Assembly: GCF_007655135.1 (NCBI RefSeq)
Contig: NC_045128.1
Coordinates: forward strand, 7,626,001-7,690,000
DNA length: 64,000 nucleotides
Source: Punica granatum
Taxonomy: Eukaryota; Streptophyta; Magnoliopsida; Myrtales; Lythraceae
Direction of reading: 5' to 3'
Positions 48,501 through 60,400 of the stretch are shown one piece after another; positions within the stretch are counted from its first letter, which is position 1, and each line of letters opens with the position of its first letter. The position numbers and the translations under genes are program-made. The notes under the pieces are model-generated. The model had not been told where the DNA came from. It saw only the letters and a program-made list of their open reading frames with translations, and searched no databases.

Positions 48501-50318
48501 TTGAGTGTCATTGATTTTCCATTGTTGCATCTGATGTTCCAATAGGTTCAATTTAGTGTGTGGGCATTCTGGGCAACTCGAAGTCATTATCATCGTCGTC
48601 GTCTCTGTGCAATTTACTGTCCAAAAATTACTGGTTTGGACGGCATTCTTGAGGTGGCAGGGGAGTCGTTTCAGGGGAGACGGAGTTGCCGACAGCGGCT
48701 TCCCCTTCCCAGAGGTCATTGCCGCCAGTGACTCCCTCTTTATTTCGAATCAACAGAGATCTTAGAGTGAGATCTCCATCGATTCAAGGGTAAAGATTTT
48801 TCGTATTCTGATGGATTGCTCTTCATTTTCCCATTTTAATACACATTTATTTTTTCTTTAAGTTTTTTCTGGGTATTTTTCTCCCATCATCACAATCCAA
48901 AGCTACGAATTGCCATACGCTGCAGCTATAGTCCATTGCTTTAGTTTCATTTCTATAACAGAAAGAGAGAGCGTTTTGCAGGAGAAAGTTTCAAAAGCAA
49001 AAATGACTTTTCCATAGTGAGGGTATCACTGTTTTCTATATACATGAACTGGCAACCATGTAAAAATTAATTATTAGCTGATCTCGGAACATACTAGTGG
49101 AAAGAGTGATCACTTGATGCGATTCTACATTTTACCTCATCTTTTGGTGGGATTCGACATTGTCCGGGATATTTTCTAATTTTTTTTTTCTAAGAAAAAA
49201 ATTGAAAAAAAATCTCAAAAATCATGTAGTCATTATGTAGGAGATCGAGAGGTATTTAGTGATGATGGATATTCTGATATTTTGTGTAATTTGAACTTCG
49301 TAAAAATTTGATTAGTGTAAACCGATGGATTTCTTCTTGATTGTAGGGGATAATGATTCTCAACAGCATCATCACATTTTGCTGGAATGGATCCTGGTTT
49401 TAGATTCCATTGAATAATCCTTCTTGAGGAATGGATTGGCAGAACATTCCTAGGAATGCTAGGCCTGATTCTGTTTCAGGATCTAGACAATATGATGAAC
49501 AGAATTCTAGGCACAAGATCAGATCCAACATGCCATATGATCTTGAATTTCCGTATGCCTACAATGAATAAGATCTAATTCCGATAGTTCTTCAACTAAA
49601 TTATCATAAATGTCTTTGGGCACCATGGGTTAGTAGATATCTCTGGAAAAGAAGAAACATGGCTGTTTACAATAGAGTCAAGGCACTTTGCAGCAACTCA
49701 GAGAGGTAGTCCTTTGTTTTCTCCGATGAACATCACAAGTAAGTGCTTACTCTATTGTGAAGTCTTTGTTTCTGGTCATTTTTGTATTCGGTCGTTGCAT
49801 TTGTTCGAAAGAATTGTTGCCTCAGCTAAAGCTAGAAACTGAAGTCTTTTTTACTTTGTATAAGAATGTGTCTTGTTTTTTGTGCTGTTAAGTGAACCTA
49901 GGAGGAAGTGAACTGAATATAATTATTTTGCGAGTATTGTTTTTACCTGCTAATTTGTTTGCATCTATTACGAATTAGTAATCCCTTGTGAGGCTTCTTC
50001 AGTGCTTTTATTATAGTTTCATCTGTAGTTGACTTAAACATGGTAGTGCAAATGTTATTTATGTAGCTGCAATAAGTGATCGTGCTAAATCTTCTATCGT
50101 GTCATGTGACATAGTATGAAAATCACTGTTTTACTAATCTTTAGCTGCAAGCCAAATACCTTAACAGGTTACGACGAAGATCACTTTTAGCATTTCTTTT
50201 TGGTACCTTTGCATAAGTTCTAGCAGTCTAGAAGCAAACCCAAGCTTGGATCATCTTCCACTTTCCTGGGCTTTGGACTTCTATGTTGAAGGAAGAATCG
50301 GGGAAGGCACTGGCCATC
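48501..50318. other. MULE interior without recognised coding sequence
   Basis: About 1.8 kb between the left inverted repeat and the transposase remnant. No domain was seen. The missing catalytic part and C-terminus of the transposase would be expected here, so a large internal deletion or replacement is likely. Confidence 0.5.
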
Positions 50319-51663
50319 TTATAGTTTCTGGACATCAGGGAAGAAGGTACTGGTGAAGTATGTGCCCTTTAGAGCTGCCCAACACACGTAAAATTGTTTG
50401 AACTTCATTTCATCCCCTACAATTTTGGTATTGATTCTCATAGTTGTCTCAGAATCTTGTCTTTTGATCTCTGCTGCATACCTCCATAGCATACCATAAT
50501 GTTGGGTATCTGAATCGATCCCCATATGTCTAACTTTATTTTTAGCCCGGTAAATTTGATACTTGCTAAATGATAGCTTGCATTCTTTTTTCATCACCAT
50601 CATCATTGAATTCACCTTCCAATCAGGATCAATTTTTGTCCTGTCATGATACTTATTGGCTAGCCATGTAGAGTTTGCAGCAGTCACCTTATGCTTTCTG
50701 TACCATTTATGGACTCTGTGTAGAGTCTTAATCATCATTGTATTGTCATTTGGAAGCTTAGAGGCATATAACTTCCAAGGACAGGTTTTGGTTTTGCACT
50801 TAGCTTGTACCTTAAACTTGTTATTCTTAGTGAACTTGATGTCCCTTCCGTGCACCCTGGAGTGTTGTCTAATAGCAGCCCTCAATATGTCAGTATCTGT
50901 GAAGCACAACTCTGCTTCAAATTCTGGATCATCCATGTCCAGCTTTGGATTAAACACTTTGTATCCATCGTAAGTCGCTTCTGTATTCTCTTGGTTGATC
51001 TTCTCATAAGCTGTCATGGCATTTTTCCCCTTCCTTTCTCTCTCAACTGATTGACTATCCAACCCAGCCCATTCTACCTCAAAGTCTATGCTGTTCATGA
51101 AGTCCACGTCATATGTCTGTTCCCAATCACTATTAATGAGTTCTTCAGTGTGATCTGAATCATCTCCAATGGAAGCTTCATCATCCTCCCCCACTATTAT
51201 TATTGTCCAAAACAACATCCTCGATATCCATAGTCACATTTCCAAAGGGCTCTTCATGTAAATCAGAAACATCAACTCCCATATTAATTTCTTCAGCAGC
51301 AGTGGGTTCATATAACTTAGAAAAACTAGCATGACAACTCTTCAAATTAGATGCACCCTCACTAATATTACTATCAACCTTTTGATGCTCAATAAAAATC
51401 CCAACAACCCTCTCTGGATCAGCAAAGTAAGGCACTTTCAATACATCATGGTCATGTTACATAAGCTGTAAAGCATTGTAATTATTTACCCCTTCCCTAC
51501 TGAAGTAAAAAGCAATAAATTCTGTTACTCCAATATTTTCGGCCATATCATGAATTTCTATCATAGACATCTCATCACCCTCACAGTAGTCAAAGTAGTT
51601 GAACATTCCCCCAACATAGGACCTAGAGTAGCCAATGTTATAAACCCAACTAGAATGGTGCAT
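50319..51663 (-). pseudogene. MuDR-type transposase, N-terminal part only, broken
   Basis: Minus strand. The N-terminal plant-mobile-domain-like block YVGGMFNYFDYCEGDEMSMI (from 51663) is interrupted by an in-frame TAA at 51457-51459. The same frame continues (KVPYFADPERVVGIFIEHQK) to about 51200, where a frameshift occurs. The next frame encodes the MuDR zinc-finger/DBD region: RAAIRQHSRVHGRDIKFTKN, CKTKTCPWKLYASKL, TLHRVHKW, STWLANKYHDRTKIDPDWKV. It ends at 50319 soon after FYVCWAALKG, just before where the catalytic DDE/MULE domain would begin. Upstream of 51663 an acceptor-like TTTTGCAG precedes the frame, so a 5' exon may exist. No active enzyme can be made. Confidence 0.88.
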
Positions 51664-52389
51664 TTCGATGCTAAAGTAGTCGTTGTTATCCCCTGCAAAA
51701 ATTCATAAAATGTTAATTCAATATATGGAAATCACTAAGAAAAATCAAATGAAAACAATGACAAAGTAAGGAATTAAATAAAAACAATTTAAAAAGAACA
51801 TATTGTTTAGTGTCTTTCTTCTTTTCCATATTATAGTAGAGGTATAACAATAATCAAGCAAGGAATTAAACAAAAACATATCAGAGTCCCCCGTACAACA
51901 ACCAAAACAAATGCATATAATAATGGTGGTCCAAGCAACAGTTCAGTAAGTGTCTTTCTCCTTTTCCATATTATAGTAGAGGTACATTGTCCTTTTAAAT
52001 GACCATGGCAATAAAAAAAAATATGCGCATTGTCTTTTTCAATGACCATGGCAAGCAATAAAAAAACCAACACAACCCCTTTTTCTACTATGTTTTGGAA
52101 GCTTGTAGGATTACAAACTTTGTTGTTCTTTTTGATATAACAAAGATGCACATTCTCTCTCAGTCTTATATTCCATTCCACAAAAAAAAAGCTTCAAGAA
52201 GATTAAGCTGACCATATTCTGAAGTTGATTTTTCATGGTTTTCCTCTCTCAACTTCCAACCCATCTCGAGTTGCCGATTGAGGGGAGGTATGTGCCTATA
52301 AAGATTGTCAAAGAAGAACTATAATAATTAATTAACTATTATAAGATTTTCTATTATGGATGGAATTTATAGAATGTCATGATCTGTCT
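51664..52389. other. MULE 5' side between transposase remnant and right inverted repeat
   Basis: AT-rich, with a short repeated phrase (GTGTCTTTCT.CTTTTCCATATTATAGTAGAGGTA at about 51810-51845 and 51949-51985). No coding domain; presumably promoter or leader of the transposase gene. Confidence 0.5.
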
Positions 52390-53191
52390 AATAGTTAGGA
52401 ATCGAAAAATCATCAGATGAAGAAGGCTAGATGACAAACGGGTAGAGATGGGTGAATCGCGGCAGACAAGCAGAAAAAGCGGACAGTCGTCGGATATACT
52501 TGAATAGACAGTCCCCGGGCAGTCACGGAGTCTTCGCAGTGTTGCTGGTGGCCGGGGAAGAGATGCAGAGAGTCGGGGATGACGAATGATAAGAGGAGCC
52601 TAATTTTGCAAAAATCTAATTCCCTTAACAGCGAAACTCTTCAAGCACAAGAAAGCGTTGTTCAACAGAACCACTCGAACCCCCAAATCCCAATTTTGCA
52701 AAATTCCAATTCCCTCAATAGCAGACCAAAGACGAAACTCTTCAATCACAGGAAAGCGGACAAATAATTCAACAAAACCACTCGAACCCCCAAATCCCAA
52801 TTTTGCAAAATTCCAATTCCCACAACAGCAGACCAAAGACAAAACTCTTCAAGCACAGGAAAGCGGACAAATAATGCAACAGAACCACTCGAACCCCAAA
52901 TCCCAATTTTGCAAAATTCCAATTCCCTCAACAGCAGACAAGGACGAAACTCTTCAAGCATAGGAAAGCAGACAAATAATGCAACAAAGCCACTCAAATC
53001 CCCAAATCCCAATTTTGTGAAATTCAACTTTTAATTAATTATTTCCTATGATAATTTTGCCTCTTCAAATTGGTTCGAGAGTCACATTGCTTATTTTCGG
53101 ATTAGGTGAGGGGGCACTTTGCCAAATTTCATAGGTCGGGAGGCAAACTTAATTTCACCTCATAGGTTGGGAGGCAAAGTGCATTTAACTC
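52390..53191 (-). repeat. Right terminal inverted repeat of the MULE
   Basis: Reverse complement of 47756-48500. It contains four tandem units of about 90-110 bp (from about 52602, 52691, 52798 and 52903), one more than the left end. Confidence 0.9.
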
Positions 53192-53200
53192 AAAAATATA
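53192..53200. repeat. 9-bp target-site duplication of the MULE (right copy)
   Basis: AAAAATATA, identical to 47747-47755. Confidence 0.85.
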
Positions 53201-54404
53201 ATCTCTATGGATTTTTCTTTCCGTTTTACAAAAATATGATGATTTTTATAATTATTAAATATGGGCATTGGTTTTTATTTCAAAATTAGAAAGGACTTTC
53301 ATGGAATTAAAAATTAGGTGATGAAATTAATAATTAATAACAAAGCAAAAAAGAAAAGAAATCGCGAATGGGGGTGAAAAAGAGGATATATTTTGTAATT
53401 AAAATATAGGGTATAGAGAGTGATACAGAGTGGAGAGAAAAAAAAAGAGTCAAAATAAGCAAACTAAATGTTAGTGGGTGGTTAAATGTAATTTATCGTT
53501 ATTAATTTTGCTCCATTTTACTAGGAAATGGAGCTTTTTCACCAACATAGATTTCCTTTTTTATTTGATCTATATGAGCCAAAAAAGGGAATTGTCTTAC
53601 TGAGAATACAAGACGCATTTAGAGCCTCCACGGGAGTTCCTTTCCTATTTCTCAATTGAGTGATTATAGCATGTGATATTAAATAATGTTTTATGGTGGG
53701 CCATTAATTCTATCAATTAGATATTTCAATATGATGGCCATTCATAATTTACATATTTTGCCCCTCAAATTGTAATCGTTCCACTATTCATTTAGCGGTT
53801 TTTACCGGCAATAATTTGTACTTGTCCCTACTCATCCAATATGGCCCAATCACATCATCACACGTGTCCATGCACGAGACAAAATTTAATCGGGTAATGG
53901 ACGAAACCCAACCCTAATTAATCGGACTAATACTATACCGATAGACTGTTTTTTGCAAATCCGATTAGGTCTTATTTATTCAACTGCTTTGCTCGATTTT
54001 TCATTAGTTTATTATATCGTTTTCTTTATCAGTCTTTTCAGTTCTTCATTGGCTCATTCTATTATTTTCAATTCCGATGACCACGTTTGATCATCATATC
54101 ACAATTGATACGGAGGTTTCGGCCGTTTCGATCATCAAATTTATTTCCACAAACAATTGGTTTCGCATTTCTTTGTACTAGGAAATCCAAGGAGTTGATG
54201 TGAATTCTCCCATTATGACCCCAAAGTGACTTCACAGTTGAAACTATTCGTCTCAAATCAGGGGATTTCCTCATGAATCGATTGATCAAACTACTTTCCA
54301 TTAAGTAATTCTCATTGCAGCAATCTCCGATAGGGTACTATATGTTGTCTGTGACTCCTCCAATTCTTCCCTTGACTGGTTCCAGCCCAAATGCATTGGC
54401 TCCT
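53201..54404. other. Intergenic DNA between MULE and repeat mosaic
   Basis: AT-rich at first. This was originally the promoter-side DNA of the aspartic protease copy, now moved 5.4 kb away by the MULE. No gene recognised; the minus-strand frame 54068-54301 has no family likeness. Confidence 0.5.
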
Positions 54405-57400
54405 CTCCATTTCCCCCTTAATTGCACTTAACTTCACCTAATTAGCCTCATTAACCTTCCTATATAGCCCTAAGCACAAGTAAAGCTAATCACTTCCACC
54501 TCTCTCTAGCCTTTCTCACTCAAGAAAACCTCTCAAGCCTCCCTCAAACTCCCTAGGTCGCCCAGCATACAGCATTCCTTTTAGCAGGCCAAAACAAACC
54601 GGTTTTAGTTGAGAGATCACCCGTTTTTAACGCGACCTCCTCCCGACCTCACCCGAGCCTCAAACAAACTACATACCCTCCATATTTTCAACCTCTCAAG
54701 TTCATTGATGGTGCTAGTTTTTCCATTTGGGATCATCTAGATACCGTTCCTGCTCAATCCAGATTTGGGTCCCTAGGGAGTTCCCGATTCCTAGGTGAGT
54801 TCTTCCCACTCAAATTAGCCGAGTTTCAAACAATTACATATTCCACATGTTTTTCAACCCCCCGAGTCCATTGGCAATCTCTGTTTTCCGTTTGAAGCCT
54901 CCTACATGTCTTTTCAGCTCAGGTCAGTAGGGTCCCTTGAGCCTTCCCAGGTATCCTTTTACTCTTACGGTTTTCTTTCCCTTTTGCTTGCCAGCTCAAG
55001 TTCCAGCTCGTGAAGAGCCACCTTGGGCCATGTCTAGGGGTCCTCCAGCGAGCTCGGTTCACTATGCACAGTAGTCACAGCGGCCTCTCTTCACCCTCAC
55101 ACCCGAGGCAACTGCAAGTGCACTCCTTGCATCTCTCGGGCCAATCGAGCACTCTATCGTCCAGCACGTTTTCTTTTATCTTTTACCTACTTTCTTTTAG
55201 TCTATTTTGTAGGTCGGGAACCTCTTCGAGGCCTCTGAGCAATAGCTGCACTTCCAGTAGCTCGAAGAGTCGAAAAACTCCATCTCGGGTGTTACCACCC
55301 CATTCTGGTCTGTTGGCTCCCACAAGAAGCGACAACAACAATCTTGACCAAGACCTGAGAAGCGCGACGGAGGAAGGCCCAACAAAAGTTCGGGTCACTA
55401 TTCACAGTTGGGTCAACGGGGTCAAATGCACACTTAAGGGGCAAAGACTACAGAAGAGAAGCTAGGGCCACCAGAGGATCGCAGCAAGCAATCGGAAGGA
55501 GCAGACAAGTGGTAAACCTCGGGATAACAAAGGCCGGCACGGTAGCACTATTCATCACCGAATCATCGGAATATTAGAAGGTATCCAATATGGGACTCCA
55601 GAAATCTCTCTTGGTGCCAAAATGACCAATGTCATCTCCGAGCACATTTCAAATTCAACTGCTTAAGGAAGAGCACTCCCGAATGTTCATAGACACCTTT
55701 CTGACGAGGGTCCTGAGACGACCACTTCACAGAAGGATTAACGATACCCGGAAACAAGCCTAACCACACCCAAGAGTCACTAGGACCAGGGAATAGGGTT
55801 CGGACTATATTTCAGAGTTCATTATGATCTCCCGAGTGGATCCCGACCTAGCAAAAAGGGACCATTCGTACGCAAAAACATAACCGGAGACCTTTTTGAC
55901 GAATCGTCAGTGCACGAAACCTGTGCCGATCAATTCCAGTGACCTCAAGGGCCGGAGAAATAAACCCTGATCGCACTGCACAAGTCATTTAGGTTTCCTG
56001 ATTACCATTCTGGTGAAAAAAAAGGCCCATTTCAAACGGAATCTCGGGCTCGGAGTTCGTTCTGCAAATTGTTGACGTCTTACCCCTGCACCACCATTTC
56101 CCATCCAACCCAAAGGCCGTGGAAATCATTTTTCCACGGACCAACCAAATCATCGAGTCACTCGAGCAGAGTTTAAATGGTCTCAAACACCCCTCGGTAA
56201 ACCTTCGAGGCTCGTTTTCGACAAATAGAGATCGCAGTGGTCTCCGAACACACTAGAACACTCGGGAAATACTAAGAAAGCTTCGATTGCAGATTCTTAG
56301 GACGTCTTCAATTTTCGATCTTCAGCCGAGGTCGACGAGTCAATTGTTCCGCCTAAGCGCAAAGCACACCAATACGAGCAATACAACATGCGGAGACACG
56401 AACAAGTGACAAAAACAGTCAACTTTGCTCTGATCTTCCAAACAAAGCAAAACCAGCTTCGGAGCCCTAAGCCACTCGAGCATTCACTTGCACAAAGCAT
56501 GTCAATATTAGGCCCGTTGGAATCGCTTTCGCATGCACATCGACAATTTACTACTCAAGCGAGCCACGAAGTTTGAACACGCGAGCAATCAAGACTCAAG
56601 CTTCCCCCCGACTTTCTCCCTTGCCAAATGGGGCCCACAAGCTAGCGGAGCGAGTTGAACCACGCCCCATAGCCACAAGCCATGGCTCTTCTCTAAGAGA
56701 TGAGCCAAATTGCCCTCATCCACCAAATTTCAAAATATCTCTTACACCTATCACTTCTCTTCTTCCATCCATCACCACCCATCAACTTTTCAAGACAACT
56801 TTCCTCCCTAGTCTCCTCAATAATTCGGATGCCCATTGATCTCCCTTTAATTGCACTTAGTTTCACTAATTTAGCTCATTAAGACATCCTGTAAGTGCCT
56901 AATTGCAAGACACTTTAATCACAACTCATTTTGCCATCTCTCTCTAAGCTTTCTCACTCTAAAATACTATCAAACTCCCCCTTGCAGCTCGTGGTCGGAC
57001 AGCCCTAGAACAGCCCATAAACTAGGGCAAATTATCGGAAAACTCAACCGTTTTCCGACGATCGCCCACCCAACTTGCCCGAGCACAAACAAACCACATA
57101 TCCCACACTTATTTAACCTCTCGAGTCCATTTCCGAGGTTCGTTTCGGCATTTGAAGCCTCCAATAGCCTAAACCAGCTCAGATCCGAAACCGAGCTTCT
57201 TGGAGCTCTTCTCAGCCTCTAGATGTTTCCTTTTTCCCGCGACTTAGGGAAGTCGTACCGACATTCTTGGATGGGTCACCCACAACCCATGCTTTCCCCG
57301 TGATGAGGCGGTCACATTCCGAGAGCCATTCCACCTCGCAAGCCACCCGTTCCTTCCTTTCTCTTTCTCGGCTTCTTTTTTTGCTCTTACCAGTTTTTCT

Positions 57401-60400
57401 TCCCCTTTCTGGGTAAGTACAGTTGTGTGCTCCTTGCAAGCCATCTTTAGCCACGTCCAGTAGCCCCCTAGGAGTCGAGGAGGCCCTTGCCGTCTTGGAA
57501 AAGTCACCCCGAGTCACCCGTTCCAACCGACTTTCCTACCGGGGTGCTTGCTTCCTCTCGGATCAGCCACTGTCCAGAGTTGTACCAGCCTTCTCCAAGA
57601 CATTTCCCGACTCATTTTCCTCCCACGAGGCTAGGTAAAACTCTCTTGCAACTTAGAAAAGTTAGAACTTTTACCTTCCTAAGTTTTGTGGGGAAATAAG
57701 GCGGTTTTTTAACCGGTTTCCATGTATGTTTTCGTTTGTTATTTTGTTAGCTCATTATTAGCTTGTTTATGATGTATTATGCATTTGTGAGATGGGAAGA
57801 AGGTGTAGTCAAGGTCGAGAAGACCATCCCGGTCCAAGGAGGCCAAGTAACATCTCGGTTATATCTCTAAATAGGATGGCCAAGAGCTTCTAGGCTCTCT
57901 TGAGCACAAGGATGGCCTCCTACTCCTCGACTAAGACATTTCCTGTGTTTTTCGAGTCTTCCCATTCCACAAATCGGTGCAGTTTTATTGATTTCGTTAA
58001 AATTTCATGTATGTGCATACTGGTGTGTTTGGTTGTGTTTCCAAGAGCATGACGACACCGGTTTTGCAAAACATATGTTATTTATCGTGTTTGGTGTCTT
58101 GTGCATGCAAGAGATGACTTGGAATCGGGCAAAGAGACCGCTCGAAACCCGAGTTGGGTCAATTTGGCTCACAGCCCCCTCTTGAGGAGATGGTCTAGAG
58201 CTCTTGACCCCTCTCGGGGTCAAGAATGACTTTTTTCCCAGTCTAAGGACGATTTCTAGATTGGTTGCATTTGCATTTTTTGTTTTTTCATTAATCGCGA
58301 GATAAATGACACGTTAAACACGTTAGTTTGCATGGGTTTGAGTATCGAGAACTATTTCGAGTCCACGGGGTTCAAGAGTACATGGGCCGTCATTGATCGG
58401 GTGCTCTTGGTCTTCGAGGACCTACTTTGGCCCTCGTGTCGCAAATCGATTCCAATAATCCGTAACCTTCGAGGTTCAAAGCCATAATCCTTAATAATTC
58501 TACATACAGGAAAATGGGACGTATCATTCGACTAAGAAACTCATTCAGCTTAAAATAAATTACATGAACCGATTAATAATTTGTAATAACGTCGATGAGT
58601 CACGAACTGTCGAAAATGCCATTTTCAAACCCCTAATTTTAAAAGCACCGAGGCACTTACTGTGTGTAGCATAGGCTTCTAGGGAATGCTCATGTATCTT
58701 GACTCGAGTCCAGGCTCGATTTGAGACGGCTTGGGTCAGGGTGAACGAACCTTTCTTAGACCACTCCTGGGCGTAATGATCGTTTTCTCAGTTCTTTCGG
58801 GGTCGACATGACCCCGATGGATCCAAGGGATCGATCAGCAACGGCTACCGACTTTCGATAGTCTGTGTCACGTGATCTTAATTTTGTACGAACACTTTAC
58901 ACATTTTACAGTTCAAGGGCATAACTGTTTTTTCGTGAATCGCCAAAATCCTAGGTGTTAGGGTGATCGAAACGCCCTATGTCATGGGTGGAGAAGGGCA
59001 GCCCGTCCGAGTATTATTTGCATAACCCTCTCTACCTGATTTGGGTGTTTTAGTCGCTCTACCGTAGATTCAGGTACTTAGATCTGTGTCTATAATGAAA
59101 TGTACAAAACCTGACTAACCATCTATTTCACTTAACCAAAGGTTAAATAATGGTCAGGTGGAACTCCAGGTTCCAAATTTAGGGTCAAAATATGTGTTTG
59201 GCATAATTAGTAAAGCCGCAATGATATTATACAAAACAATGTTAAAAAAAAACCCACACATGCATAGTCGGTTAGACTCCATTCCGCACTCGGGTTACGA
59301 GTGCTCGATGTACGTGAAAGCGTTGGACCCCGTGCTAAGCGTAACCTATGGGTTCAAACTAGAACAGCGATCAATCAGCAAATAGAAGCGGAAAACAAAG
59401 AAAAACTAATAGAAACAAATGAAAACAGACAAGAACTGATAAATACAGAAAAATACAGACAAATTGTGTATTAGGCCGAATTTATGTGATTAATCCAATT
59501 ATGACCTGTGGCTAACTGACAAGCAATATTCTAGTCTAGACAAGCAAGAGAACATGCTAAATTGTGGTGCTAATCCGATAACCACTTTATTTCGAGCAGT
59601 GTCTAAGCAGAAGATGACTTGAATTGGGTGCGTGAATCGTATTTTGACAGTCGCTCGGGAGCTCAACCAATCCCAGGGCCGTCTTGAGAGTTAATCGACT
59701 CTTTTGCTATCCGTCGGTCCAGTCGAACTCGACCCTCAGCTCTTTGAGGCCGCATTATTTTAATTCAATTATCGATTGTTCAAAACCATATGGTGAGTCG
59801 GAGTGGAATATTTGCCCAATGCAAACCGATCGGGATCCATGTACATTTTTCAATATTCTGTAATTATTCAAGAGTATATTGTGAGGATATCTTTATTTGT
59901 ACATTTAATTCTTTCATTGTAAGGATCATCGGTCGGTGAGTAAGAGGTTTGAGAGCTGAACTAATCAATTCGTTTTTCTTACTCGAAGATGAGTAAATTC
60001 AATACTTCGTGGTTTTGGTTTGAGCAGGAATCGACCACCATGGTCAGATGAACCGTAGCGCGAGGATAGTGAACTGATTCTTTGACGTGTGAGCTTACTG
60101 TTTTCTCGGGGTCTTGACCTAAATCGATTGTTTCATCGAATATATGGTGTCAAAACGGGCGAGTCAAGTGCAACCTTAAATCACGTGGTAAATAAAACAA
60201 ACTGGCAAGCCCATAGGCAAACAGAGTACTGAAAGAGCGTACGGGATATAGGCATGCATGTAATAGAACCCTCGAACTCGAAATTTCTGGTTCCGCACGA
60301 CCAATGCCTTAGTGAAACTAAATGTCTCCCATACCCTTAGACTCGGGCAACTCACCGACTCTCGACCTTCGGGTCGTAAACAGGTCGTGGCGACTCCTTC

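Larger units (their letters stand above)
47756..53191 (-). mobile_element. Mutator-like element (MULE) with long terminal inverted repeats
   Basis: The element is 5436 bp. It starts GAGTTAAATACACTTTG and ends, on the other strand, GAGTTAAATGCACTTTG, with exact 9-bp flanking duplications. Inverted repeats extend about 745 bp on the left (47756-48500) and about 800 bp on the right (52390-53191). It encodes a MuDR-type transposase remnant on the minus strand (50319-51663). The insertion lies between the aspartic protease pseudogene (26 bp beyond the left duplication) and the 54-64 kb repeat mosaic. Not autonomous, because the transposase lacks its catalytic core. Confidence 0.93.
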
